A program made the translations under genes and the position numbers. 64,000 nucleotides of DNA from Pseudomonadota bacterium (GTDB lineage Bacteria > Pseudomonadota > Gammaproteobacteria > Steroidobacterales > Steroidobacteraceae): assembly GCA_023457495.1 (NCBI GenBank), contig JAEWLQ010000069.1:1-64000 (forward strand), written 5' to 3'. Of the stretch, positions 11,179 to 20,433 are shown one piece after another. The notes under the pieces were generated by a model that was not told the DNA's origin, ran no database searches, and saw only the letters and a program-made list of their open reading frames with translations. How positions within the stretch are numbered: the first letter of the stretch is position 1; each line of letters opens with the position of its first letter.

Positions 11179-11655
11179 TCATGGCTCACGCGCCCTGCGC
11201 GCGCTCGCGATCGCCTTGGCGAGCAGCTCCGCAAGCATCGACGTTTCATCCGCACTCAGGTCCGCGAGCCACTCATTGACCATCGCGTGATCGTCCGGAT
11301 CGCGCTTCGCCCAGAATTTCTTGTGCTTCCGGGTGGTCTGCAGTCGCTTGCTGCGCGCGTCACGCTCGTCGGGGACCATGTTCAGGAATCCCTTTCTTTC
11401 CAGCGCCAGGGCCAGTTGTTTCACGTTCTGGTGAGTCATGCCGAGGGCGCGCGCAGCTTCGGTCATCGTGGGCGGCTGGCCCTTGATCTCGATCACCGTG
11501 AGCAACGCCGACTGCTGGGTGGTGAGGCCGCTTTCCTGCAGCCGTTGATCCATGAGCGTGCGCAGTTCCTGCGCGAGCACGATCACCAGGCGAAACGCGC
11601 GCACGGCGGGTGTCAGGGCCTCGCCCGGCCTGGAAACCGAGGGTGATGTTGACAT
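11179..11655 (-). CDS. MarR-family transcriptional regulator
   Basis: 158 aa winged-helix protein. Helix-turn-helix region about 45-95: LTTQQSALLTVIEIKG, TMTEAARALGMTHQNVKQLA and a wing E-R-D-A-R-S-K-R. N- and C-terminal helices form the dimer interface. It is divergent from the glycosyltransferase gene with a 67 bp gap holding a perfect 12 bp palindrome. A MarR protein in this position typically represses itself and its divergent neighbour; the ligand is unknown. Confidence 0.88.
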   Translation of the reverse strand: MSTSPSVSRPGEALTPAVRAFRLVIVLAQELRTLMDQRLQESGLTTQQSALLTVIEIKGQPPTMTEAARALGMTHQNVKQLALALERKGFLNMVPDERDARSKRLQTTRKHKKFWAKRDPDDHAMVNEWLADLSADETSMLAELLAKAIASARRAREP

Positions 11656-11657
11656 AC

Positions 11658-11669
11658 GTAATATATTAC
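11658..11669. promoter_or_regulatory. candidate MarR operator
   Basis: GTAATATATTAC is a perfect 12 bp palindrome in an otherwise GC-rich region, located 3 bp from the marR start and 54 bp before the glycosyltransferase start. AT-rich palindromes of this kind are typical MarR sites. Confidence 0.6.
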
Positions 11670-11722
11670 CTATATGTTTCGGCCAACGGAACTATACAAG
11701 CCCTGACAGCCAGGAGTCTTCG

Positions 11723-13009
11723 TTGATCGGACTGTTCCCCCACTGCGGATTTCTCTCCGAGACCACGCGGATGCTCGCCATACACGATGCGCTGCGAGCA
11801 CAGGGGGAGCGGGTGTGTATGGCCACGCACGGCGGACCGTGGGAATCGCTTCTCTCGGACGCGGGCGTGGACCTTACGCCGCTCGAGCCGCGCATGTCCG
11901 CGGAGCGGTGCGCGCGCTTTCTGCGCGATCTTCCCGGCATTGGGTCGCCCAACCAGAGCATGTATTCGCACGCGGAAATGCTTGCGCACGCGCGCAGCGA
12001 AGAGAAGTTCATGCGCGAGCGTGAGATCGATATGGCCATCGCCGGTTTCACGCTCACGACGCTCTTGTCCACGCGCATGGCCGGCATCCCGCTCGCGACC
12101 TCGCACGCAGGCTCGTATGTGCCTCCAGTGTTCGAGGCCGGCCTCATGCCGCCGCCGAGCAGGCCCGTGTTCCCGATGTTCGGAATCTTGCCGAAGACAC
12201 TGCAGCGTCGCTTCATGAACTGGTCTCCGGCTCGTGCGCGCCTGTATTGCTCGGGATTCAACCGGGCGGCGCGCGAGCTTGGAGTCGAAGGAGTGCCGAG
12301 CTTCGCGGCGTTGTTGCTCGGCGACCTGACACTGGTGACGGACGTACCGGAGATTCTCGGTATCGACGCCACTCTACTCGAGAGCTGGAATGCGCGCGGA
12401 AAGCCTGGCTACCGTCCGGGGACGACGCTGCGATACACCGGCCCACTCTACGCGCGGCTCGATGTTCCGGTGCCGGAGCGGGTGGAAAAGTTTCTCTCCC
12501 ACGGCGGCGCGGTTGCCTACGTGGCAATGACGTCCGCGCCCGAATCCCTGGTGCGCGGTGTGGTCGATGCAGTCCGGCAGACGGGTGTCCGGGTATTGCT
12601 CGCATCGACCGTGCATGACCTCGGCAATCTCGACGGAGGTCTTGTCATGGTCGAGCGCTTGCTGCCGAGTGATCTTGTGATGCCGCGCGTCGCGGTGGCG
12701 GTCACCACGGGCGGGCAGGGGAGCGTGCAGACCGCCGTGGCGTCGGGAGTGCCACTGGCCGGCATTCCATTGCAGCCGGAACAGGATCTCAACGTCCATC
12801 TACTCGAGAAACGCGGCATGGCTCTGCGCATCGCCCCGGCTCGCGCCCGCGGAACCGCCATGACCGACGCGGTGCTCCGTCTGTTGAACGAACCGGCATT
12901 CCGAACGCAGGCGCGAACCCTCCAGTCGATCGTCGCCGGAAGCGATGGCGCCGCGGCCGCCGCGCGCGCGATCCGGCGCTATCTATCCGACCGGCGGGCT
13001 GCGGCATGA
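11723..13009 (+). CDS. MGT-type (GT1) glycosyltransferase
   Basis: 428 aa, GT-B fold, UGT/MGT type. The N-terminal acceptor domain begins GLFPHCGFLSETTRMLAIHD, equivalent to the His-containing loop of the family. The C-terminal donor domain has Y-V-A-M-T-S, then T-T-G-G-Q-G-S-V-Q-T-A, G-V-P-L-A-G-I-P and P-E-Q-D-L-N, equivalent to HxGGxGTxxEA...DQxxNA. The first His of that donor signature is Thr here, an unusual change that may affect binding of the nucleotide sugar. The start is TTG at 11723, preceded by CAGGAG at 6 bases; the frame is open further upstream but that part lies over the marR gene. Family members glycosylate macrolides, flavonoids or lipids; the acceptor is unknown. Confidence 0.82.
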   Translation: MIGLFPHCGFLSETTRMLAIHDALRAQGERVCMATHGGPWESLLSDAGVDLTPLEPRMSAERCARFLRDLPGIGSPNQSMYSHAEMLAHARSEEKFMREREIDMAIAGFTLTTLLSTRMAGIPLATSHAGSYVPPVFEAGLMPPPSRPVFPMFGILPKTLQRRFMNWSPARARLYCSGFNRAARELGVEGVPSFAALLLGDLTLVTDVPEILGIDATLLESWNARGKPGYRPGTTLRYTGPLYARLDVPVPERVEKFLSHGGAVAYVAMTSAPESLVRGVVDAVRQTGVRVLLASTVHDLGNLDGGLVMVERLLPSDLVMPRVAVAVTTGGQGSVQTAVASGVPLAGIPLQPEQDLNVHLLEKRGMALRIAPARARGTAMTDAVLRLLNEPAFRTQARTLQSIVAGSDGAAAAARAIRRYLSDRRAAA

Positions 13010-13374
13010 GCGTCGGCGGTATGACCGGGATCCTGTTCATCGGATTGCTGACCGTCGCTTGCGGCATCGGCGATGCGCTGGGTTTCATTCATGCCGGCAA
13101 GGTCTGGCAGGCCGGCCGCTTCGATTGGTCCCACGCACTCAAATCCGCGGCCGGATTCCAGCTGGGCGTCGTGACGTACTGGATCGTCGTGCGCCTGCTC
13201 GCCGGTCACGGAGTCGTCGCGGTCGAAGTACAGACCCTGTTCTGGTTTGCCGCGACCATCGTCGGCGTGGCGCTTCTCAGTGGCCAGGTCCTGCGCTGGC
13301 CGCTCATCGATCAGGCCGTCGCGAGCTGCGTGCTCGCGGGAGTTGGATGGCTCATGTACCGAACAGCACACTGA
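13006..13374 (+). CDS. small integral membrane protein, unknown function
   Basis: 122 aa with four predicted TM segments (about 5-25, 45-63, 70-92, 98-118). It starts with ATGA overlapping the stop of the glycosyltransferase gene, so the two form an operon under the MarR-controlled promoter. I do not recognise the family; the size and pattern resemble small DUF-type or DoxX-like inner-membrane proteins. It may serve export or membrane placement of the glycosylated product (inference from coupling only). Confidence 0.7.
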   Translation: MSVGGMTGILFIGLLTVACGIGDALGFIHAGKVWQAGRFDWSHALKSAAGFQLGVVTYWIVVRLLAGHGVVAVEVQTLFWFAATIVGVALLSGQVLRWPLIDQAVASCVLAGVGWLMYRTAH

Positions 13375-13383
13375 TCATCTGAC

Positions 13384-13405
13384 GCGTCGGCGAGGCCGCC
13401 GACGC
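13384..13405. terminator. hairpin after the glycosyltransferase operon
   Basis: GCGTCGGC (13384-13391) and GCCGACGC (13398-13405) form a perfect 8 bp stem with a 6-base loop. There is no run of T after it, so termination, if it occurs, may be Rho-aided. Confidence 0.4.
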
Positions 13406-13451
13406 CAATTCTCCTTCGAAACCTTCCCTAACCAGATTGGGGTCTCCAGTC

Positions 13452-16430
13452 ATGACCAGAATTCATGCGCGTATCGCGATCACCTGCACCTTCCTGGCAC
13501 TCGCCGCATGCGGCGGCGGTAACGAGGGTAGTGAGGACGGAGGCAACAACTCACCGCCGCCGCAAACCGGAATCGGCGCCCCGGGCGGGAGCATCTCCGC
13601 TCCGGGCGGTGCGAGCGTCACCGTGCCGGCGGGCGCGCTCACGGCCAACATCGACGTCAAGGTGGAGCAAGTTGCCGGCGGCTCGCCCGCATTGCCGGCC
13701 GGTTTCACGGCGGTGGGGCCGATGTTCGCATTCACACCGCATGGCACGACGTTCGCCGTGCCGGTGTCGATTTCACTGCCTTTCGACCCGGCCCTGGTGC
13801 CGGACGGCGCAACTCCAGTGCTTTACAAGACGAATGCGCAAGACCAATGGGAGCCGGTCGCCGGCGCCACGTTCGAAAGTAGTACCGTGACGGCGCAGAT
13901 CGCGAGCTTCTCGTTCGCGCAGGTCGTGATTCCGCCGCTGGTTCGAAACGAGCCCACGCGCGAATGGAGCTTCGGTGCGTTTCCGGGAAATGGCGCGCGG
14001 GAAATCGATTTCGGTAGTGGAACCCAGGTAGGTGGAGCGCTGGATGTGACCGCCGAGTTCGGCCTGGGCCCGAGCGGCGTCGAGATCATCGGGCCCAATG
14101 GAACCGCACCGGCCAACGGGACAGCGCGCGGCCACGTATTCGGCACCGAGAGCGGAGTGACCTATGGCGCCTACGCTGAGGCGCCGTTCGCGCGCATTGG
14201 CGGCAGCGAGCCCATCGGTGGCATCTCCCGCCTGACGCAATCGCAGAGTTTCATCAAGCGCTCGAGCAATGCGAGCCTCACATTCACCATCAGCAAGGTC
14301 GTCTTGAGTGCCGGCGACTTCAACCTCTTCGCGCCCAGCATCGGGTTCTCCGACACGACACTCACCGCGGAGGTGTTTTTCGAAGTCCAGGCCTTCACAT
14401 TGACGCAGCGGACGTTCTTTCTCTCGGCGGGCGGCGCGATGATCAAGGGCACGCGGGCGAACTTCGGCTTCGATTCCTGGAGCCATCTCTACTCGATGAC
14501 GCCGCTGTGGTCCGACGCGGATTTCACGCGCGCGGTGGTTCCTCTCACGGATCCGAACTTCACGTTCTGCCTGGGTGAGAACGCGATCATGCAGCTGCGT
14601 GCGCCAAGAACATACACCGTCGATCTTTCTTCCATCGATGTCGGCGAGGAATTCACACTGCGCTCCGCCATTTTCGCCGCCGCGGAGAATCGCCGCGGTG
14701 GCGGCGCGTCGGGAGACTGCGAAGGGTCGGCGGCGCTTGCCTATCTTCGTGATCCGCTCGATGTGGGCGGAACGAGGCTGGAGTTCAGCGGTCTCGAGCC
14801 GACCAACCGGCCCATCATGACGCCTCCGACACTCGAGGTGTCTGAACCTGCGAGCTGCGTGCCGGGACCCGAGCCGGCCGGCGAAATCCAGTTCAGCGCG
14901 GCCAGCTTCGAGGTCGGCGAGAATGCCGCCGCAATCTCGACCATTCGAGTTACGCGTTCGGGAGGCACGAGCGGCGCCGTCACGGTGACTTTCACCACGA
15001 GCAGCGGAACCGCGGTTGGCGACACGGACTTCACGCCCGTGCACGCCACCGTGCATTTTGCGGACGGCGACGACAGCCCGCGCGTGGTCGACGTGCCGAT
15101 CGTCGCCGATTCGCTCGATGAGCCCGACGAAACAGTGAACTTGACGCTATCGCAGCCGGGCGGGTGCGCGATCCTGGGGCCGCAGAGCGCTGCGCTGCTG
15201 ACAATCCGCGATGACGACCTGCCGCCGCCCACCGGTCTGCCGGGTGCGCTCGACGCGAGCTTCGGTTCCGCGGGCAAGACGACGCTGGCGGCATTCGGCG
15301 GCGATCGATCGACAATCGCGCTGCAGTCCGACGGCAAGATCGTCATGGTAGGCGGCACGTTCGCGGACTTCGTGCTGGCGCGCTTCAACGCCGACGGCAC
15401 GCTCGACACCAGCTTCGATGCCGATGGGCGCGTCATCACGAACCTGCAAAGCGGCGAGCAGGAAGAGGCCCTCGCGGTGGCGATACAGCCGGACGGGAAG
15501 ATCGTGGTCGCGGGTTACACCGGCACCGCGGGCGACGCGCACTTCGCGCTCGCGCGTTACAACGTCGATGGCAGCCTCGACACGGGGTTCGGATCCCAGG
15601 GTAAGGTAGTTAGTACCGTTCCGGGAATCGGCTACGCGATCGCCATCCAGCCAGACGGCAGGTTGCTGGTTGCCGGCGACACCCCACTCATGGACGGTGA
15701 TGACTTCTCCGACTTCATGCTTGCGCGGTTCTCGAGCGATGGCGAGCTCGACACGACCTTTGCATCGGGCGGAATGCGCCCGACCGACATCGGCGGCGGG
15801 ACGAATACGGCCCGCAACATCTTGCTCCAGCCCGACGGCGCGATCGTCGTGAGTGGCGAGCCCATCGGGACGTTCAGCGGCTCGGATCACACCGACGTCG
15901 TGCGCTACGACGCGGATGGAAATCTCGATGGCACGTTTGGAACGGGCGGCACGCTCACGCTCAACGGCTCCCGCGTGGGCGAGGGGATCGCGCTGTCGCC
16001 CGACGGCAAGCTGGTTCTCGTCGGCAGCGCCGGCCTCGGCATCGGGCCAACGACTGCAAGTCAGTTTCTGGTGCAACGCCTGAATGCCGATGGCACTAAC
16101 GACACGACGTTCGGCGGGACGGGCTCGGTCGTCACCTCGATCACGGGCCGCGGCGATGCCGCGTTCGCGGTCGCGATTCAGCAGGACGGAAAAGTCGTCG
16201 TCGCGGGGCGTGCCTCGAGCCAGTCGAACTCGAACTTCGCGGTGACCCGTTACCTCGCAAATGGCGCGCTCGACACGAGCTTCGCGAACGCCGGCATTCA
16301 GACCGTGGACTTTTTCGGCTTCAACGACATCGCCGAGAGCGTCGTGGTTCAGCCGGACGGCAGGATCGTGGTCGGCGGATTGGCGCGCGACCAGGTCGAT
16401 GGCTACGGGCTGGCGAGAATCAATCCATGA
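13452..16430 (+). CDS. large surface lipoprotein with ZU5-like, Calx-beta and delta-60 repeat domains
   Basis: 992 aa. The signal peptide ends in L-A-A-C-G-G-G (lipobox), followed by a low-complexity Gly/Asn/Pro linker. A ZU5-like segment (about 40-125: APGGASVTVPAGAL, then FTPHGTTF) follows. A unique middle part runs to about residue 475. A Calx-beta domain (about 476-590: SFEVGENAA, DGDDSPRVVDVPI, DEPDETVNLTL) comes next. The C-terminal 400 residues are about seven delta-60 (DUF5122) repeats, each with a version of A-I-Q-P-D-G-K-I-V-V-A-G and L-D-T-S-F. Such repeats form propeller-like blades in secreted proteins; a surface adhesin or matrix role is likely but untested. The ATG at 13452 leads straight into the signal peptide; an ATG five codons earlier is less likely. 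Confidence 0.85.
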   Translation: MTRIHARIAITCTFLALAACGGGNEGSEDGGNNSPPPQTGIGAPGGSISAPGGASVTVPAGALTANIDVKVEQVAGGSPALPAGFTAVGPMFAFTPHGTTFAVPVSISLPFDPALVPDGATPVLYKTNAQDQWEPVAGATFESSTVTAQIASFSFAQVVIPPLVRNEPTREWSFGAFPGNGAREIDFGSGTQVGGALDVTAEFGLGPSGVEIIGPNGTAPANGTARGHVFGTESGVTYGAYAEAPFARIGGSEPIGGISRLTQSQSFIKRSSNASLTFTISKVVLSAGDFNLFAPSIGFSDTTLTAEVFFEVQAFTLTQRTFFLSAGGAMIKGTRANFGFDSWSHLYSMTPLWSDADFTRAVVPLTDPNFTFCLGENAIMQLRAPRTYTVDLSSIDVGEEFTLRSAIFAAAENRRGGGASGDCEGSAALAYLRDPLDVGGTRLEFSGLEPTNRPIMTPPTLEVSEPASCVPGPEPAGEIQFSAASFEVGENAAAISTIRVTRSGGTSGAVTVTFTTSSGTAVGDTDFTPVHATVHFADGDDSPRVVDVPIVADSLDEPDETVNLTLSQPGGCAILGPQSAALLTIRDDDLPPPTGLPGALDASFGSAGKTTLAAFGGDRSTIALQSDGKIVMVGGTFADFVLARFNADGTLDTSFDADGRVITNLQSGEQEEALAVAIQPDGKIVVAGYTGTAGDAHFALARYNVDGSLDTGFGSQGKVVSTVPGIGYAIAIQPDGRLLVAGDTPLMDGDDFSDFMLARFSSDGELDTTFASGGMRPTDIGGGTNTARNILLQPDGAIVVSGEPIGTFSGSDHTDVVRYDADGNLDGTFGTGGTLTLNGSRVGEGIALSPDGKLVLVGSAGLGIGPTTASQFLVQRLNADGTNDTTFGGTGSVVTSITGRGDAAFAVAIQQDGKVVVAGRASSQSNSNFAVTRYLANGALDTSFANAGIQTVDFFGFNDIAESVVVQPDGRIVVGGLARDQVDGYGLARINP

Positions 16431-16500
16431 GCCAGCAGTCCGAATGGGCAAATGCGGCCTGTGTTACGGTGAGGCCACCTCAATCCGCCAGACCAGGCGC

Positions 16501-19500
16501 ATGCATCACGCGAAATTCGCATTGTCTGCGCTATCCGTCCTGCTCGCGGTGCCGCTGCTTTGCGCCGCCGCGGAATCCCGCACGCAACGACTCACAATCG
16601 TTGAAGGCGACGACATCGCCTTCAACCGCATCGACAACACCGAAGAATTTTCGCAGTCGCGCGTGGCGCAGATCGCGCAGGACGACCTGGGTTTCATGTG
16701 GTTCGGAACCGCCTATGGCCTCGACCGCTTCGACGGGTATGGCTACACGGTGTTTGCCGGCAATGCCCGGGCACCGAACCAGCTGAGCGGCGTGTATGTA
16801 TCCGCGATCACCAAGGACCGGGCCGGGCGGTTGTGGATCGCCAGCGATCAGGGGCTCGATATCTTCGACCCCGAGCAGGGGACGTTCTCGCACGTCGATT
16901 ACCGGAACTCGTCCCGAACCTCCGCGGTGATCCAGTCCATCTACGAGGACCGGTCGGGGACGATCTGGCTGGGCACCAGCGCCGGCTTGTTTGGACTCGA
17001 TGCGAGTGGACGGACCCGCGTCCATTTCCATCACGACCCCGCGAATCCCGAATCGTTGGGCAGCAACGACGTGAGATCCGTGCAGGAAGACCGCGAGGGC
17101 ACCTTCTGGCTCACGCACAGCGCGGGCCTGGAGGCAATCGATCGCGATACGGGTCGTGTCCGCATCCGGGTTCCGATGCGCGCGCCGCGGGAGATCAACC
17201 TCATCGAGGATCGGCGCGGAACCTTGTGGATCTATCACGCGAGCGGCAACGGCCTCGCGACCTACGATCGCGCGACGCGAATACTGACGAACTACTCGTT
17301 CACCGACGCCAACGGTGATGCGATACCACCCTTCGCGTTCTACTCGGCGCTGGAAGATCGCGACGGCACGTTGTGGTTCGGCACGGGCGGGCAGGGATTG
17401 CTGCGCTTCGACGCGGAACATCGGCGCTTCATCCGGTACCGCAGCAACTCCGGGGACCCGCAAAGCCTCAGCGGTGACGACATCACGGCGCTGTTCCAGG
17501 ACCGCCACGACAACATCTGGGTGTCTTTTCACGGCATGCCGCTCAACCTGTTCCCGGCGAGGAAGCCTTCGTTCCGCAAGGTGCCTTCGCGGCCGGGCGC
17601 GGCGAATGAACGCGCGGAGAAGATGGTCAACTCCATCCTGGAGGTAGATGGGCGATCGCTGTGGATCAGCTACGTGGGAATGTTGTTGGGCGTGAACGAG
17701 AAATCCGGCCGGCGCGAAGACCTGAGCCGGCGACTGGGCCTCGACTCGGATGTGATCTCGATGGCGCAGGATGCGCGCGGACGGGTGTGGCTGGGAACCG
17801 TGGCGCAGGGTCTGCTCAGCATCGATGCCGCGGGCCGCGTATCGCGCTACCAGCATGACCCCGCCGATCCCGCGAGCCTCGCCGGCGACACGGTCGACGG
17901 CATCCTGGTGGATCGCGCGCAGAACGTGTGGATCGCCACGTGGGGAGGACTCTCGCGCTTCGACGAGAAGCGTGGCGCCTTCGACAACTTCCGGCCTCGG
18001 GACATGGAGCCGAAATACCTGGCGTTGGCCGAAGACAGCGCGCACCAGATCTGGTTGGGCACTCATCTATATGGGCTGCAGCGGTTCAATCCGGCCACCG
18101 GGGAATTCGTCACCTATCCGGCGACCGGGGTGGCGGGCGGCATCAGCAATGGTCGCGTGAATGCCGTGCACATCGACCGCGGCGGCATCGTCTGGGCCGG
18201 AACGCAAAATGGCCTGGACGCGCTGGAACCCGCTACCGGCCGCGTTCGCAACTACCGGGTCGACGACGGGCTGCCGGGGAACGTGGTGAGCTGCATTCTC
18301 GAGGACGAACAGGGCGCGCTCTGGTTAGGGACCAACAATGGCCTCGCGCGAATGAACACGCTCACCTCCGAAGTACGCAGTTTCACGCGTGCCGACGGGT
18401 TGCCCGGTTCGGATTTCACCGGTTGGGGCAGCTGCCATCGCGGCGCATCACGCGCGATGTACTTCGCGGGCTTCACGGGCGCCACGGCATTCGATCCCAC
18501 GCAAGTGCGCGCCTTGAGCCATGTGCCCTCGGTGGAGTTCACGGACCTCGCGATTGCCGGCAGGCCCTATGCCGAACACATCTCGAATATTCGTCCGGCC
18601 GTGCTTCCGCGTCTTCGCGAGCTGACATTGCCGTACGCGAAAAATACTTTCTCCGCGGGGTTCGCGGCCCTGAGCTTCTCCAATGCGAGATCGAACCGGT
18701 ATCGTTTTCGGCTGGCGGGTCTCGAGAATCAGTGGAATGTCGTCGGCAGTGACCGGCGGGTTGCTTCGTACAACTCGCTGCCGCCGGGGCAATATCAGCT
18801 GGAAGTGCAGGGCGCCACCAGCGCCGGTCCGTGGTCTCCGATCCGCGGCCTCGACATCACCATCCTGAAGCCGTGGTGGCAAACTACTGCCTTTCGCGCC
18901 GCCGCGGCGTTACTGCTTTTCGGTCTCGCCTGGCTGGTCCATCGACTGCGCGCGCGGCGCGTGAAACGGCAATTCGAGATGCGCCTCAATGAGCGCGTGG
19001 CGGAGCGCACGCGCATCGCGCGGGAGCTGCACGACTCGCTTCTGCAGGGATTCCACGGACTGATGTATCGGCTCCAGGCGGTGCGTCACCTGTTGCCGGC
19101 GCGCCCAGAGCAGGCGGCGCAGGCGCTCGACGAGGCGCTGGGCCGTGGCGACCAGACGGTGGAGCAGGCGCGCGTCGCGGTCACGGACCTGCGCACCTTC
19201 GGCGCGGGCGAGCCCGATCTGGAATCGGCGCTGCGCGCGATGGCGCAAGACATCTCCACGACAGCGCGCGCGGATGCTCCCGAGTTCCATCTCCTCGTCG
19301 AGGGTCGGAGCCGGATCCTGATTCCGCTGGTGCGGGACGATGTATTGCAGGTGGCGCGGGAGGCGTTTCGCAACGCCATTCAACACGCGAACGCCCGCAC
19401 CATGCAGATCGAGATGGATTGGGCCGCCGAGCGATTCACCTTGCGCGTGCGCGATGATGGCATCGGACTGGACTCCAACCTGATCGCCCGAGGACGCGAG

Positions 19501-19671
19501 GGTCATTGGGGGATTCAGGGGATGCGTGAGCGCGCGCGGCAAATGGGCGGCAGTCTCGAGATCGGCAGCACGGGGAATTCGGGCACCGTGATCGAACTCG
19601 TCATTCCCGCGGCCCGCGCGTATGCGAAGCCGATTCGCGGTGCGCGCGATCGGCAACTCGAAACCGACTGA
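16501..19671 (+). CDS. beta-propeller (Reg_prop) Y_Y_Y sensor histidine kinase, NarL type
   Basis: 1056 aa membrane kinase. Signal peptide about 1-25; then about twelve two-component-regulator propeller repeats (G-T-x-W-x-G-T-x-x-G-L-x-x-F/D pattern) forming two periplasmic propellers to about residue 670. A Y_Y_Y domain (about 700-780: RYRFRLAGLENQW), one TM helix (about 800-820), a HisKA_3 dimerisation domain with the phospho-acceptor H844 in RIARELHDSLLQGFHG, and a C-terminal HATPase (DDGIGLD, GIQGMRERARQMGG). No receiver domain is fused. The partner is almost certainly the LuxR-type regulator encoded tail to tail with no intergenic base. Such propeller kinases often sense polysaccharide or other polymer breakdown products. 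Confidence 0.92.
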   Translation: MHHAKFALSALSVLLAVPLLCAAAESRTQRLTIVEGDDIAFNRIDNTEEFSQSRVAQIAQDDLGFMWFGTAYGLDRFDGYGYTVFAGNARAPNQLSGVYVSAITKDRAGRLWIASDQGLDIFDPEQGTFSHVDYRNSSRTSAVIQSIYEDRSGTIWLGTSAGLFGLDASGRTRVHFHHDPANPESLGSNDVRSVQEDREGTFWLTHSAGLEAIDRDTGRVRIRVPMRAPREINLIEDRRGTLWIYHASGNGLATYDRATRILTNYSFTDANGDAIPPFAFYSALEDRDGTLWFGTGGQGLLRFDAEHRRFIRYRSNSGDPQSLSGDDITALFQDRHDNIWVSFHGMPLNLFPARKPSFRKVPSRPGAANERAEKMVNSILEVDGRSLWISYVGMLLGVNEKSGRREDLSRRLGLDSDVISMAQDARGRVWLGTVAQGLLSIDAAGRVSRYQHDPADPASLAGDTVDGILVDRAQNVWIATWGGLSRFDEKRGAFDNFRPRDMEPKYLALAEDSAHQIWLGTHLYGLQRFNPATGEFVTYPATGVAGGISNGRVNAVHIDRGGIVWAGTQNGLDALEPATGRVRNYRVDDGLPGNVVSCILEDEQGALWLGTNNGLARMNTLTSEVRSFTRADGLPGSDFTGWGSCHRGASRAMYFAGFTGATAFDPTQVRALSHVPSVEFTDLAIAGRPYAEHISNIRPAVLPRLRELTLPYAKNTFSAGFAALSFSNARSNRYRFRLAGLENQWNVVGSDRRVASYNSLPPGQYQLEVQGATSAGPWSPIRGLDITILKPWWQTTAFRAAAALLLFGLAWLVHRLRARRVKRQFEMRLNERVAERTRIARELHDSLLQGFHGLMYRLQAVRHLLPARPEQAAQALDEALGRGDQTVEQARVAVTDLRTFGAGEPDLESALRAMAQDISTTARADAPEFHLLVEGRSRILIPLVRDDVLQVAREAFRNAIQHANARTMQIEMDWAAERFTLRVRDDGIGLDSNLIARGREGHWGIQGMRERARQMGGSLEIGSTGNSGTVIELVIPAARAYAKPIRGARDRQLETD

Positions 19672-20307
19672 CTACTGCGGCGATTCGTCCATGGGAAGGA
19701 TTCCGCGCGCCAGGGCCAGCGTCACCGCGTGAGTGCGATCGTTCGCGCCTAATTTCGCGGCGATGTGCTTCATGTGCGCCTTGATGGTCTCCTCGGTGAC
19801 CTCGAGTCGGGCGCCGATCTCACGATTGGAGTTGCCAGCCGCCACCAGCGCCAGCACCTCCAGTTCTCGTTCAGAGAGGTTCTCGTCACCGCGATGAGCC
19901 GCGAGTCGGCTGGCGACTTCGGCGGGTATTCGCGTGTGTCCGCGATGGACGGCGCGAATGGTATCCAGCAGCTCTCTGCGAACCGAGCCCTTCAATACGT
20001 AGGCGAGCGCACCCGCCTGCAACGCGCGTCTTGCCAGCACGTCGCCGCCGTACGTCGTGAGGATGATGATGCGTGCCTCCGGAAACTCGCCGCGGATCGT
20101 GGACAAGGCATCGATGCCACTCATGCCGGGCATCTGGATGTCGAGCAGGGTGACGTCGGGCCGCACAGCCCGGAACTGGCGGATCGCTTCCGCGCCCGTC
20201 GAGGCTTCCGCCGCCAGCCGCATGTCGCTCTGGCCGGCGATCAGCGCGGCGATTCCTTCCCGCAGGAGCGGGTGGTCGTCGACGGCGAGGATGCGGATCG
20301 TATTCAT
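19672..20307 (-). CDS. NarL/FixJ-type response regulator
   Basis: 211 aa. Receiver domain (about 4-120) with D10/D11 acidic pair, phospho-acceptor D56 in TLLDIQMPG, and K106 in V-L-K-G. C-terminal LuxR-type helix-turn-helix (about 143-205: LSERELEVLALVAAGNSNRE). The stop codon abuts the stop of the propeller kinase gene with no base between, so kinase and regulator are convergent. Their matching types (HisKA_3 and NarL) make them a pair by family rules. The target promoters are unknown; the operon starting at 20434 is divergent and adjacent, a plausible candidate. Confidence 0.92.
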   Translation of the reverse strand: MNTIRILAVDDHPLLREGIAALIAGQSDMRLAAEASTGAEAIRQFRAVRPDVTLLDIQMPGMSGIDALSTIRGEFPEARIIILTTYGGDVLARRALQAGALAYVLKGSVRRELLDTIRAVHRGHTRIPAEVASRLAAHRGDENLSERELEVLALVAAGNSNREIGARLEVTEETIKAHMKHIAAKLGANDRTHAVTLALARGILPMDESPQ

Positions 20308-20433
20308 GTGTCTGGGTTGCCGTGCGCCGGATGATAACAGCCGCTCGAACGCGACTGGTTAGCACCGATCCCGGCGCGGCGATGCCCCCTTTCGGGGAAT
20401 GTGCGCCTCGCAACCTCCCGGCATGCTCGAGAC

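Noticed and set aside
11552..11722. N-terminal extension of the glycosyltransferase frame
   Set aside because: Lies antisense to the marR coding sequence; the TTG at 11723 has a good ribosome-binding site and begins with the family N-terminus.
13437..16430. CRISPR-like or DNA-level tandem repeat in the delta-60 gene
   Set aside because: The repetition is at protein level with degenerate codons, not a DNA repeat with spacers.
15147..16451. 434-residue minus-strand frame over the delta-60 repeats
   Set aside because: Its apparent repeats only mirror the real repeats on the plus strand.
16531..18066. 511-residue minus-strand frame over the propeller kinase
   Set aside because: Shadow of the repetitive propeller coding sequence; no ribosome-binding site or known motif.
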